Shown here piece by piece: positions 1 through 13,300 of a stretch of 64,000 nucleotides of DNA. This stretch comes from Raphanus sativus (taxonomy: Eukaryota > Streptophyta > Magnoliopsida > Brassicales > Brassicaceae). The position numbers and the translations under genes are program-made. The stretch covers positions 38,201,920 to 38,265,919 of the forward strand of contig NC_079515.1 of NCBI RefSeq assembly GCF_000801105.2, written 5' to 3'. The notes beneath the pieces were generated by a model. The model saw only the letters and a program-made list of their open reading frames with translations, was not told the origin of the DNA and did no database searches. Positions within the stretch are counted from its first letter, which is position 1, and each line of letters opens with the position of its first letter.

Positions 1-3000
1 TCAATTAGATCTAGCTTCAAAAGCGAACACCTTTTGTTTAGGGGTAACTAGACAGTACTCTAGCAAACAGGTCAACCTGGAAGCAAGAAACTGATCTAAG
101 ATCCAGATTTTAGCTGTGCATACCTGATCCGTTCATTCTCATCTGCAGCAACTACAATAGGAGAGAAAGGGTGAAGGAGAGCTGTCTTTGTTCCCGTTTC
201 AAACCTCGTATCCCAGTTGGCAATAGGATTATTGCTGAGCTTGGTAATAGCTGGTCAAGGTAAAGCATTGTAGTTAAGTTCAAGTGACTAGTACAGGTAT
301 AGAGCAAACCAGAGATGAAAAGACAAGCTATTTACAGGAATGTTGGCATTTTGCAATATGCTCGAGTGCGAATTTTTCTTTCTCTTCTCTTTTGGTAACT
401 ATCTCTTGACTAGCATCCGCCCCACCAAGAAGCGGTTTAGAAAAGTGGCCACAGCTCCAGCTGTAGATAGTTGATAATGGGAGCAAACTCCTTTCAGATC
501 CACTGACGCCTAAAGGCGGATCAGCCAATCCTGAGTCTGGTGAACCCAACAGATGAGGTTTGAACTCTAGCGAACAAACTCTCCTCAGTAGATAGTTTGA
601 TCTAGGAGGGCTGACCGGAGGAGTCCTAAAACTTAAGGGTAGATTACCTGTCGTCAACAACAATGCAAGATCAAATTCACAAACACTCAATAAAGGAAAG
701 TACAACTTGAAGAAATTTCACTACATGAACAGCTACCTGCATGCATATCAAACCATGAGGATGAACGAGCTAGGCCAGTAAGAGGAGTGTGAGATGTCGT
801 TGCGGCTTCCCCTAATCGGCCAGTTGGCTTCGAGGGTTTCGCAACAACTTGTTCGATTCCAATGATAGAAAGCACACGCCGCCCGAGACTTGCAATACGT
901 GGAGATGGGTCTTTAGCTAAGGCAAACATAGCTCGAACGCACTGCGAATAAACAGCATTATCCAATAGTCTTTGCTGATGGCTAGCTCCATTGCTGACAC
1001 TGTCATGCATGATTCCAGAATCAGAATGTAACGAAGAATCATCAGATAATGGAGATCCATTCATCAGCCCAGCCGAGCCAAGAGGGCTGCTTGAGATCTT
1101 GGCCTCACGAGCCACTGGTTGGCTATCAGTGCTAGCTCTAGTCAGAGGACTCATGTGTAAAGAAACAAGTTTTGCACTCCCAGCATCATGGAGTTTAGCT
1201 ATTGAAGGGAGCGAAGTAAGCAAAGAACTTGACTGAGGCTTGCAATATGAAGATGCGGCTGACTTTAGGTGCTGTTTGTGGCCGAAGGCAAAACGTGCAA
1301 GAGCTGTAGAGACATTAAAAACAGATAAGACATGGGGATCAAATAGGAAAGAAATAAAAGTAAGCAAGCTCGACTTTTTCAATGGAAAATGCACAAAATT
1401 ACATATGAACTCTCTAAACGAAGAACAATGTGATTTTGAGGATGTATTTTGTTAGAAAATATCAGTCTCTCTAGCTAACGCAACAAATAAATATGCATGT
1501 GTAAATTGGAGTTATTCAAATTCAGTAAAAGGTAAATCAATTAATAAAATGTAGGAGAGACGTATCTCATTAGGTTAGAATTTTTTTTGCTCTGAAGTTA
1601 AATAACTATTTAGGAACCCACAGTCCCGAGATCATGAATGTTCAAGAGTTGCATGATTTGCGTACCTACAGCAACCTCTGCCCGGACAAGTGGACTCCCA
1701 TCTGAGACAACATCTAAGAGACTTTTAATGATAGCTTCTTCTGCTCTAATCTTTTCATCATCATCAAATTCATCCTCCACAACACTTTTACTAGAGTCAA
1801 ACCCAATATCAACTAAGGTACCCAGGGCAAAAACAGCAGCAGCCCTTACCTGCAAGGGAATGTTATGGTCAGCAATTACACAACAAAGAAGGATAATTTG
1901 AAGAAATCTGAGCTTCACCTCAGGTTGGGGCTCGGAAAGCAGAGGTGCCAACTTTTGAAAAGCATTTGCCTCCCTACCCATTATTTGGGCCTCCATAAAA
2001 TCTTCCCACAACTTTCCAAGACAAAGGCAAAGCCATTGTAGAAACAATGGTTCTGGCTGTGGATCACTTGGTATCGATGCTTCAAGGTGCCCCAGACAAA
2101 CACCAATCAAATTTGCTTCAAGACATGCTTCCTGGCCTCGTCGGTGTCCGTCCACAATGACAGCCAGAACAAAAGCAGCCATAGCTCTTTGTTCTGGGAA
2201 TGCACCCGAGCTATCTAGAAATCTTATGAAATATGTATGGCCTCCATCCTTCACAAGATCAATTTGACATGACTGAAAAAAAAAGAGAGACCAGTCAATA
2301 AAAGACTGAGACGAGAAGGCTTAAGCAGCACGAGAGTGTGATGGCCGGAGATTAATCTGATGTTCAAGGATATGATACTAATTATTAGATATGAAGTAAA
2401 TATTAGATGGTCAATTTGTGCCATTCAGCATTTATCTCAAAATAACTAGATGGAAAACATAAGAGTTCCATTATAGGCACTCTCCATAAACAACAGATGC
2501 ACACTAAGAAGATAACCACTGTAGAAACTAGCCCACAAATTTTTTTTTAAAAAAAACAAGTAGACGGATGACACTACCATAGAAACTAAGCAGATAATAG
2601 CTCATGGAACGCAAAAAAAAAAAGTTACCTTATCAAGTGCAAGAATTTTTGTCCATATGAAAACAAGGATCTGTCTTAGCTCATTTGTTGTTGTTTGCAG
2701 AAGTTTCAGCACATATGGGAATATTCCGACAGACAAAGCCTAGAAGAATATTCACTTCACGTGTAAAGACATACAACCAGAAGAAACTATGTGTAAGGCA
2801 AAGGGAAAGGGGGTTCAAACTAAAAAGTATACCAGATCCACGGCCCATGAACCCATATCAAGAAATCTCCCAAGAAGCACAAGAGCACGAAACCGATGGC
2901 ATTGGCTAAGTAACACCTGAAGCAAATCAAAGTCTATAAAATACGCTATGACAGTAATATGCAAACGATTCTCTGATGGAACCTCCAGAAGGAAGCAAAT

Positions 3001-5796
3001 AATATTTCTTTAGTCAACTCCACATAGAACCATGCAAAAATGAGAAAATAAATATGGTTCTCTTTCTCACAGAGACATACAACAAAAATAGAAATGAATA
3101 CAGAAATTTAGGTTGCACCTGAAGAACAATAGGCAACTGCTCTGGTGGCTTCTTATGCTCAGATCCATGATCAAGCCACACCTCAAACGCTGTCAGTTGC
3201 TCAGTAAAAAATGGACTTGGCTAGAAAAAGGAAAGAAGCAAGTTTTATCATCAAGATAAATGACATCTTATACAATTAAAAGGAAACTACATCAGACAAA
3301 ACAAACCTGGAACTCTGCGTTTGGGTCCAGAACAAGTTGGGGAAGGTGAGAAAGGCAGATCTCAGCAGCCATGTCCCATGCATCCCTGAAAAGCATGTAA
3401 CAACTAGCTGAGGGAATCAAGACACATAACATTGTATCTAACAGAAGAATAGGGTTCTTCTCGAATACCACATATGATGTTGATGCGTAGGAGGTAGCAT
3501 AGGGTGAGATATTGGATTACAATTTGCGGACCGCATTATTCTCTCAGCAAGTAAGAAATTTCGAAAAAGGCTGGCGACCAACAAATCCTGTCTGAATAAT
3601 CTCTGGAAAAGTTCTGCAGTATAAAAGTAACATTCATGAGGGACACAGAAATACAAATAAGTCATTAAAGAGATTTGGCCTTAATACATTATTCGAAAAG
3701 TTTGGAGCAATACCATGAGGAAGTACATTCCATGCAATTGTATCCGTCACTGCCGTGAAAATCCAGTTCAACTCCCCTAACAATGTCTTACGGTCATTTT
3801 GGCGTCCAGGAATCCTGTCAATAAGTGATTCATCGATGATTTCTTTTAGAAGAGAACGCCGGCAGAACCTGCAATGGAAAGCCTCTTATAAGAATTGCTG
3901 GTAAACTGAACTAGTAGTTCCATACGGGTATAAATCAAACGCAACAAAAAAATACTAACGAAGATTATATACAGTAGCTTGATGGAACTTAACGAACATT
4001 TTGTAGTAAGAAAACATGGCATATTTATCAAAAAAAAATCAAAAAAAAACCTGGCATAGTAAGCAGAAAGAAAAAAACGGAGGTGAAAATATGATTTACC
4101 ATTTTAACGCCATTTTAATAGGTGTCGTGAGGCAAGCAGTAAAAACATCAGCTGGAAATTCAACGCTCTGAGGAAGTGTCTCATGTACATCACAAGCAGC
4201 AAGTATAATACAGTCCCTTGAGGATCCAGAGGAACCAGACGAGCCCCAATCATGAAGCTGTCATGAGGAATAATTGAATTATCAATTTATAGAACGCCAA
4301 TTGCAGAATTACGTCTTAAAATTGACACGAGGATGTGCAACATGAGTAGAGTGGTTATTTCCTTTACCTCAGCAAAGGCATTAAGAATCATCCTAGCAGC
4401 AGAGCAGTCAAAAACGTAGATGGACGGTGTCTTCAACCAGGAATCAAGCTCACTGATTGACAACGGAATGTACTGCGTATAACTCTGCTCAAATACAGGA
4501 TCAATCAGCACGTGGTACAAACGAAAAGGAAGAAGAGCATCGTAGATAGTAGAGAAGCTAGCAAGAACAGACCTTGTTAAATACCCAAATTTCACCATTA
4601 GCTGTAGGCTTCGGCACACCATGCCCATTATAGTGGAATAGAACTCTCTCGGTTTTTGCATATTTCCGACAAGTCAAGCAAAGCTTCTTGACTTCATCTG
4701 AAGTCGGATCCAACTGAACCTTATATCGAGCCTGAGAGAGATTGCAAAATAAAAATGAAAAACGCAAATCAACAAAACAATAACGATAGGGTGCAGGGGC
4801 AATAAATAATCACCCTTGGTTGCCATCTCTCATACTGAGTGCTCAAATTTTGCCCAATAGTCTCGAGAGCTTTTGGCGGGGCCATGGAAAATGGGTCTGC
4901 CATCAAATAAAAGAGAAAGAAAATTGATTGTAGCGACAACGAAAATAGACACAAAAGAAAAGAGTGTAATAGGGTTGACTAGTTGGCCCAAGGTTTCAAC
5001 CTATCCAAGCCTCGATTCTTGCACAAGGGGATATCTTTATAACATCCGGCGGATCAACAGTAATGTTTAAACACAGAACTAGAGCTACACATCCTGTTTT
5101 CATCTGCAAAGAAGAAGAATAAAAGTCGGTAGAGAGCATGAGATTAACAAGAATTCACCTAGCAACAGATCCAATAAATGCCTGATTTAGCTTATGCTGG
5201 GAAAATTATATCGTCTTTTGAAGATACATTATGAATTATGAATAAGTGAAAACGTGCATCATGGATTCACGGTGCCATTATTTTTACTTTTGATTCTTTA
5301 AGGTTCGTTTCAAAAAATAAAAACTTCCTCAGCTACATCACACGACCTAGTAGGGAACAATAGCAGATTGTGTGATATCATAAACATTCTATGATGTACT
5401 TGTTCTAAGGTCCTCTTCCATCCCAATCACACTAAACAGAAAAGATCAATCCATAACCTAGTCTACATAACGTAACGAGTAGCAAACACTTACTCGCTCT
5501 TTAAGCCGCCATTTGGGAGCCAACACAATGCCATCGGAAGTCCCCAAGAGCGCAGAAGCCTCGGAGGCGTCGTGCCTAAGCTCGCGGAGGACGATAGTCT
5601 GAGGCAAGTACGCCATGCTGGTGGCGGCTCTCTCCGTCGTGCTGTCATTTCCGTAGATACTACTACTCGCAGCCTCGGAGTCTTTCCTCCGCGAAGAGAT
5701 TGACGAATCACAGTCCTCGTCGTCGTAGCGGTGACTGGAGGCTAAAGAAACGGAGGATTGCGAGAACCGAGATACCATTAAGTCTCCCAATGCCAT
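1..5796 (-). CDS. RAPTOR1: RAPTOR1, regulatory-associated protein of TOR (partial, C-terminus outside window)
   Basis: Substrate-recruiting scaffold of the plant TORC1 kinase complex. The start is ATG at 5796 ([13 protein letters not shown]), preceded by a long 5' UTR; an upstream in-frame extension is judged non-coding. Exon 1 is 5494-5796, exon 2 5001-5103, exon 3 4814-4896, exon 4 4573-4731 and exon 5 4368-4484, all with GT-AG borders and in phase. Further exons follow down to position 1. The Raptor N-terminal conserved, caspase-like domain is clear: HYNGHGVP is in exon 4 and VFDCSAAR in exon 5, the His/Cys pair positions of the caspase fold. HEAT-type repeats follow (1610-2254 reads [20 protein letters not shown]). 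A Ser-rich linker (687-1394) comes next, and the beginning of the WD40 part reads NWDTRFETG near 180-220. The WD40 propeller lies left of the window. No break was seen in the exons examined. Confidence 0.95.
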
Positions 5797-6200
5797 CCAA
5801 ATCGGAGAACACACCTGAGAATCAACAACACAACACCCCCCGCACTCGAAATCCCTCTCAAATCGAATAATCACTCAGCCCTAGGTTTTGGTTCGGATTG
5901 GGCGAGGATCGGGAATCAATTTAGAATCGAAACAGACACAGATCAATCGACAAAGCCGCTGAACCAGCGGCGCGAGAGCAGAGAATCCAGCTCGGAAGAT
6001 TAAAAAAAAAAACAAATCAGATGGATAGAGAAACAGTAGCGGAAACCCTAGGAATACAGAGGAAGCGATTGAGACGGACGCGGAGGCGCGTAATCAGTGG
6101 TGGTGGTGGTGGTGGCGGCAGAAGGAGAGAAAGTGAGGATGCGATTTAGTCAGAGAGAGAGAGGCAAAGGGAAAGTCATCAAACACGCATTGCGTTTTGT
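5797..6200 (-). promoter_or_regulatory. RAPTOR1 5' UTR / promoter-proximal region
   Basis: GC-richer stretch immediately upstream of the RAPTOR1 start codon, ending where the sequence becomes very AT-rich at about 6230. It contains a short GGT/GGC microsatellite at about 6099-6118 and purine-rich GAGA tracts at about 6150-6170. No single TATA box could be assigned, so this is an inferred leader and core promoter. Confidence 0.5.
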
Positions 6201-7645
6201 TTCCACTTCTCTTTTTTACCCTCCTCTTGAGATGTGAAAATCGTGTCAGATTATATAACGAAATTTTTATCTTATGCTATTAATATGAGATCCGAATGTA
6301 TTTAATTAGTGTAATTAATAAGTGAAGATATGATTCAATTGTAAATTGTAAATTGTATCAGATTCTCTGGTTAAAAATAATAAATACAACCTCAACTTGG
6401 TTTCTCTCAATCTATACTATTATTTGCGAAGTGATTTTTCACAACAGAGTTCTCACGTTAAAAGTTAGAGCGGTTAATATCGATATTACCCTTAATGAAT
6501 GATTAAATTTATTTATTAGATTAGACTATTGATTATAAATTAATATTATAAAGTTTAGCCATAAATACAAACGAGTTTTAAACTTTTAAAACAAGATAAT
6601 TCAATAAACTGTCATAATAAAAGTTATTCAGAAATTAAAATATATTTTAAAAATAAAAAGATAATTCTTGTATATTCTGTGTTGTTAGCAGAAAAAAAAA
6701 AATTAATGTATTTTGAAAATAAAAAATTAAGATCTAATATTTTTGGAGAACTTAAAAATAAATTGAAAAAGTATCTCAAATTATATTATAAATATTATCT
6801 CAAAAAATTATATGAAAACGTGTTTGAAAAAAAAATACAATTCCATGTATTTATATTTATGTTTATCTATATTTTTCTTTCTTATTTGTTAATTTTTAGA
6901 ATTATTAATATATATAAACATATAATAATTGGATTTGTCATTAAACTAAAATATTTAAAATAGTTTAATAAAAAATAAAAAATATATTTCTATTTTTATA
7001 AACGTAATCTGTCATTGAATAAGTTATTAAATTTATTAACGATGTATATAAGCAATAACAATAAATTTATTTATATTTTTTGTTAAAGTAATTTTTGGGG
7101 TATTTTGTTTTTATTATTCAGTTGCAAAAAATTATTAGTCATTTAAGTAGAAAAGTTAACATTTATTTGTTTTTATTTTTTCAAAATATTTTATTAGGAA
7201 TGAAAATTATATTTTAAATATATTTTCAAAATATTTACCTCCAAAAGAAAATATTTTGAAATTATAATATTTTTTTATTTACGACAAGTACTTCATATTT
7301 GTATTTTCTTTTCCAAACACGTTTTCAAGAATTCCACGGAATTATGATTTTGTTTAAATTAAAATTCTTTTAAAAGACTATTATGTAAAGAAAATTGTGA
7401 TTCTATTTTTATATAAAAAGTAATTTCCAAAAGTGCATTTTAGCTATAATTATTAAAGTTTTAAAGTTAAAAGACCATTATAATTATGATTTTATAATTA
7501 AAAAATAATATTTTATAGGAAAACAGAAATTTCTGCTTTTAGAACTGAAAATAACAATAGATAGAAAATGTTCTTATCTTATACATTATACATTAATGTT
7601 TTGTTTGTCAACAAAGTTTTTCTGTTTGAATGTTTGTTTAGTTAT

Positions 7646-8114
7646 GGGGAATTTTCAAAAATACCACTTTGAAGGTACCATTATTCATCTTTACCACCAC
7701 TAAGTACACATTTTCAAAAATACCTTATTTATTAAAATGTTAAAGACTCTTATATCTTTGTTTTTATATGCTTTTCAAAATTTTAATCCAAAATTCTAAA
7801 TCCTAAACCCCCAATTCTAAACCCTAAACCCTAAATCTTCAACTCTAAACCCTAAACCCTAAACTATATACCCTAAATTCAATATCCTAAACCCTAAACC
7901 CTGAAACCTCAACTATAAACCCTAAATCCTCAACTCTAAACCCTAAACTTTATACCCTAAACCCTAAAACATCAAATCTAAACTCTAAAACATAAAATCT
8001 AAACCCTAAATCCTAAACGTTCAAATCTAAACCCTTCATTAAAAGTAGTGGTAAAAGTGGTTAGTGTAAACATGAAAAGTGGTACTATGAAAATGGTATT
8101 TTTGGCAATTTCTC
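7646..8114. mobile_element. Mutator-like MITE with internal telomere-like repeats
   Basis: The left terminus is GGGGAATTTTCAAAAATACC. The right terminus, read on the opposite strand, is GAGAAATTGCCAAAAATACC, giving imperfect terminal inverted repeats. It is flanked by a perfect 9-bp direct repeat TTTAGTTAT (7637-7645 and 8115-8123), the target duplication size typical of Mutator-like elements. It carries no ORF. It is nested inside Helitron 1. Confidence 0.85.
7786..8038. repeat. Degenerate telomere-like (CCCTAAA) array
   Basis: About 250 bases of AAACCCTAAACCCTAAATC-type units with variants such as CTCTAAA and TATACCCTAAA. It lies wholly inside the Mutator-like element, so it is transposon cargo rather than a chromosome-end relic. 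Confidence 0.85.
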
Positions 8115-8740
8115 TTTAGTTATTATCCTTAATATCGATACTATCTTTAATGAATTTGTATATATAATTAAAACGAATTTATATTAATCATATTATTTTT
8201 TTAATAAAATAAGATAACTTATATACTGTACTTTTATCTTAAAATAATTATTTCTATTATAGAGGTTAAAAAATAAGATATAAAATAGTTTAAAAATAAG
8301 ATAATTCTTATGTGTTGTGTTGTTATCTAAAATAATTCTTTCGCTCTCACGTTTAAATTTAGAGCGTTTAAAATCTTTATTATTCTTAATAAATAATTAG
8401 ATTATATTTGTTAATATATAATTATCCATAAATTAAAAAATCATTAGTTTGGTATTCCTCATTATCTACAAGATTTTATATTATATTATCTAAAATATTT
8501 AACATCATATATTTTTAAAATAAATATAATTTATGTATATATAGATATTTTAAGTTTATTTTACGTAACAAAGGATATTTTATTAGAATAAAATATATTG
8601 AATATCAAATTAATATTTTGTTAGTTATTAAATATTTTAAAAACATGAGAAAAATTATTTTCAGGTTTTCGAATTTATAGTATATTTGTTTATATTTTTC
8701 TAAAAACTATTAAGCCCGCAAGTGCGGGCAAAACACCTAG

Positions 8741-9344
8741 TTAAGATCTATATTCAAAACTTTTTAAAACAAAAATTTACGGTATATTTAGAGTATATTT
8801 TCATGAGCTCAATGTCTGAGTCATTACATGAGACGTGAGTTGTCTTTTAATTAAACTCTTTGAACCTTGATATCTTCACTGTTGTGTGTTTTATACCATG
8901 ATCACATTTTGAAGCTTTAGAAAATTTGCCATGAAGGCTCTTACCTTGCCGGATCCGATTATAAACAAAAGAGCTGGCGATTTAAGACATCACGATTTTG
9001 TGTAATAATTTTAGTTGTAAGTAAGACATTATAAATTTGACCCAAAAAAAAGTAAGACATTATAAAAAAAAAATGGACCAAAATTTTATTTGAACCACAG
9101 AACATTATGAGTTTTTTTTTAAATGTCAGACATATAGTGCATAGAGATCTACACATCAAATTTGAGAAAACGAAGGTCTTACTAGACTATACATAATGAT
9201 AAACCTAGTCTATACTTGAGTTCCCACTGTTTCTCAGGCATTTCGACTAACTGGAGATATTGTTCTGGTGTCCTCTTGGGTTGAAAGCTTAATGTAGTTA
9301 CTATATTTAGAAAACAAAAAACAGGTAGGAAAACTAGGAATTGC
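8741..9344. other. Spacer with no recognised gene
   Basis: AT-rich spacer between Helitron 1 and the minisatellite. Short frames on the minus strand (8959-9159) have no recognisable content. No RNA gene or terminal repeat was seen. Confidence 0.6.
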
Positions 9345-9488
9345 GACGATGATGAAGACACTAACCGTGCTTGAAGGGCTCATCTTCATGCTGACGATGA
9401 TGAAGACACTAACCGTGCTTGAAGGGCTCATCTTCATGCTGACGATGATGAAGACACTAATCATGTTTGAAGGGCTCATCTTCATGCT
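9345..9488. repeat. 48-bp minisatellite, three tandem copies
   Basis: Units start at 9345, 9393 and 9441 with GACGATGATGAAGACACTAA. Copies 1 and 2 are identical and copy 3 has a few substitutions. The unit length is divisible by three, so frames stay open across it on both strands, but no start context or flanking exon supports a gene. Confidence 0.9.
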
Positions 9489-9529
9489 GACGAGTCTAGC
9501 CTCAGCGATCATGACTACGCATAGGCATG

Positions 9530-10060
9530 GATGTTGATTTTCGGTTCGGTTCGATTTGTTTTTTTTGGTTTTCGGGTTTATGATTCTAGAGATATAGAAA
9601 CCGTACGGTTTTCTATAAAATTTGGTTCAGGTGCGGTTCAGTTCAGTTTCGGTCGGTTCAGTAAAAATTATAAAAACTGACCATATCTGATAAATTTTTG
9701 GTTCCAATTCGGTTATGATTCAGTTCTGATTATTTTGATCAGTTTTGGATAATTCAGGACAACAAATTTTATGGGGTTTTGGTATAAAATCGGTAATTTT
9801 GGTAAATTTAAATATTTTGGATAAAAACTATTCTAGTAATTCGGTTATTTATGATAATTTGGATAATTTAAAATACTTTAGATAAAAATATGCTTAGAAT
9901 ATGCTTCTGTGGATAAGTAATATGATTAGAATATTTGGTATTTTAGTTACTAAATATAATTAATATCTTAGGTATATAAATTGTATTTTGATATTTAATT
10001 TTCGGTTCAGATTCAGTTTTTTGTTTTTTGTTTTTTGATTATAGAAATATAAGAACAGCT
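9530..10060. repeat. CGGTTCGGTT-rich interspersed repeat
   Basis: Contains repeated GGTTCGGTT / GGTTCAGTT and TTTTGGATAATT words typical of interspersed repeats in crucifer genomes. Similar words, on the other strand, occur in the kinase intron at 48195-48760. Boundaries and class are not resolved; no ORF is present. Confidence 0.5.
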
Positions 10061-10394
10061 CGGTTATTTTTGAATGTCGGTTTCATGTTTGGAACAGCTC
10101 TCCAAATACCGCCTTCCTTCTCCACTGTAACTTCCATTACCTCGCATTTGATGACCAACCGTTTCACCTTCGCCCCACAGGTTCTGATTCCAATCATATA
10201 ATCTATGCATGTACCCACTAGAGAAACAAAACAGCGAGACTTTATTATTTATAGATGTTCCGTGATACATTTGGATACTAAAAAGCAACAGGAAGGTTAT
10301 AATTTCACTTTGTGTATTGTGTCGTTTATATATACACACACACAACTACGCAAAAGGTGAAGCATCATGAAAGATATCACAAAATGAGAGTAAA

Positions 10395-13300
10395 TCACAT
10401 CTTGGACAATGCGTGATCCATCACATCCACAAGGAAATCTACAAAATAAATTAAAGAGTCAAGAAAACATTAGTTACAAATAACAAAAACAATTGATTTC
10501 AAGAAACCAGTCGAATAGAAAAGTCTATGCAGCCAACCAGAGTCTGACATGGTGAAGCAGAGAGGAGGAGTGATTCTGAAAACGTTTCCGTAGAACCCAC
10601 CTTTACCCACCAACACTCCCATCTCTTTCATAGCAAAACATCCATGTTAAAATGCAAGTATATCAAAGTGATCATTTGGATTATAGACTATAGTTCGGAT
10701 CATTTGGTTTATAAGACTATCTTCAGTGTATTTTCTTACCTAAAAAACTTTATAATATAGATTAAATTACTACGAGTATGCGATGTATATTTGTAAAATA
10801 TAGTTTCTTTATTTCTTCATCAAATCTAGAAAAATGCTATTTATACTAAAACTTTTTGTTATAAAGAAAAAAAAAAGTAGGTCAAAATATATAATTTTAC
10901 TAATATATTCTCTATATATTATGAGAAGGAATTTGAAGACAAATATATATATATATATATGTGAAGAGTTTACACTATTGTTCCAGTTAGGTTTTTTCTC
11001 TATATCTAAAACATCATACGATCGATTAGCTTATTTTCTATGATCGGATTTGCTTTATTTATTTATTTATTTAGTGTATCTAACCTTTCATTTGATCCAT
11101 TAAATGGAGAGTCTCTGATTTAGCTGGAGTTCTTAAGTCGCGGTTTGTGACAAACTCAACTCCTAGCATCAATCCTCTTCCTCTAACGTCTCCAATGACT
11201 AAACGCATAAGATTAAATAATAAATCAACAAACAAACAAAACAAATTTCTTATTTTAACAGGTATCTATTTGGACAAGAACTCACTTTCGTACTTGTCTT
11301 TGAGATGTGTAAGTCTACGTTTAAGATGAGAGCCAACGAGGAAAGCGTTCTCTTGGAGCTTCTCTTGGTGAATGACTCTAAGGACTGCATGTCCCGCGGC
11401 AGTGCACATTGGGTTTCCACCAAAAGTATTAAAATAACACCGTCGGCTTAGAACGCTGGCGATCTCCGGTGTTGTCACCACCGCTCCAAGTGGGATGCCG
11501 TTCCCGATCCCCTGTAAATGTAGTTAACTTAAATTATGACTGATGATGGGAGACTGAATCTGAGATTTATAGAACGTGAACATTTTAAAGTTAATCTAAA
11601 TAATTTTTTTTACCGATTAAAATCATGCGAGTTTTGCATAGTAAATCTCTAAATTTTGAAAGGCAAGCATGTTGAGTTATGATGATGATGTAAACCTTGG
11701 CCATGGTGACAATGTCGGGGATAACACCATGGGATTGGAATCCCCAGAAATGAGTTCCGGTACGAGCGAAACCGGATTGAACTTCATCGGCGATGCAGAC
11801 TCCTCCGGCTCCCCTCACAGTGTCGTACACCACCGGTAAGTACCCGGGCGCAAGCTCAACGATTCCTCCGACTCCCTGTTACACACCACCTCATGCAAAC
11901 ATAAATCAACACCGATGCATGCTGCATAAACAAATGTACGAAGACATGATGCATCATGCATGAACAAAAAAGACTAGGAAATAAACTCGCCTGGATAGAT
12001 TCGCCTATGAAACCGGCGACTTGACCGGAAGTTCCGAATTGAATTAGGTCGTGTACGTCCCTAGCGTACTTTTCACCCTCCGATCCGAATATTCCCCTAT
12101 AAGGATCTGGATTTATGGCGTGATGGACACCACTCTGTTACAAAAGTTGATAACTAGGTTTAATATGTGTGTTGTTTTTCTGTACATGTTCTAAAATCTA
12201 GACGGTTAATTGAGCTTTAAATGAAACGATGTTTTTTTACATTTTCTAGAAAGTCAGTTTAAATGTTCAAAAGTTTGGTCTAAACTTCAGCCTAATCAAC
12301 AATCCTTATTAAGCGTCTGGTTAATCCTAGCAATTATTCTGGACACTAAATGTACTCATTCCTAATCGATTCAAACATACAAAGCTACAATTCAACTATA
12401 GTCTCTCATTTTTTACTAACCTGATAAAAGTTTAACCCAAACCAAAAGGTTAGAAAAAGCAAACCAAGAAACTATATATTACATCAAAAAGAGAACCAAA
12501 TCCACTGATCACATACAAAAATAAACTTTAAACTTCCAATTGGAAAAACCTGGACTATTGATTAAGTTATCAAATTCTTTCTACTGAAAGGATAAAAAAA
12601 CCTGAACGACGTTAAACTTCCAGTTGGACTGAGCAGTGGCTCCCATAGTGGCAGCTGCGTTTCCATGGTAAGAGTTCCTAAGTGAAACGATGTCGTTAGA
12701 TCCAGTGTACAGCCTAGCCATCATCATCGCCAACTCATTTGCCTCCGTACCAGAATTCGTAAAAAACACAACCTACAGAGACATGTGTCTTTATTCTTTA
12801 CCTTACCGGTCGAGTCACTGACCAACCCCTAATTTCACAGCGCAAAATTATTTATTTTTACTAACCTTGAGATCTCCGGGGAGAGTGGAGACGAGAGCTT
12901 CAGCGAAATCAGACATGGTGTGATTAAGGTAAAGGATGGTGGAGTGTTGAATGAGCTTTAACTGTTTGATGACGGATTCAACTACTTCTGGATGGCTATG
13001 GCCACACGAAACCGTCGCTATTCCTCCGAATGCATCTAAGTATCGCCGTCCCGACTCGTCAAATACGTACTGCATCTTTCCCTCCACGATGTTTAACTGT
13101 TCATAAGTCATAGTCACTCAAGAAAAAATAATATATACTTCTTTTAGTTCTAAAATATGTATTTTTATTTTTCACACATATTATTTTAAATATATTATTT
13201 TCTATGAATAAGTATTTCTTACGGTTACAGACCAATAGAAATTTAATAAATGAGAATCTTTTTTCTTTGAAAACCTTTTTTAGAAACGTGTAGAATATAT

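Larger units (their letters stand above)
6411..8740 (+). mobile_element. Non-autonomous Helitron 1 (2.3 kb)
   Basis: The 5' end is A|TCTATACTATTATTTGCG at 6411. The 3' end is a GCCCGC-AAGT-GCGGGC hairpin (8714-8729) followed 11 nt later by CTAG (8737-8740) and then T. These are hallmark Helitron termini (5' TC, 3' hairpin plus CTRR, insertion between A and T, no target duplication). The first 90 bases are nearly identical to the 5' end of the second Helitron at 15125. No Rep/helicase ORF exists inside; the short ORFs are AT-rich chance frames. A Mutator-type element is nested at 7646-8114. A second degenerate copy of the 5' terminal sequence lies near 8330-8400, suggesting a composite. Confidence 0.85.

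Noticed and set aside
6679..6963. 94-aa plus-strand frame in the spacer
   Set aside because: Lys/Tyr/Ile-rich composition expected from AT-rich DNA inside Helitron 1; no start context or conserved motif.
7786..8038. Interstitial telomere marking an ancient chromosome fusion
   Set aside because: The array is enclosed by Mutator-type termini and a 9-bp target duplication, so it moved as transposon cargo.
9234..9512. Repeat-containing protein on either strand over the minisatellite
   Set aside because: The open frame follows from a 48-bp unit divisible by three; no exon or promoter support.
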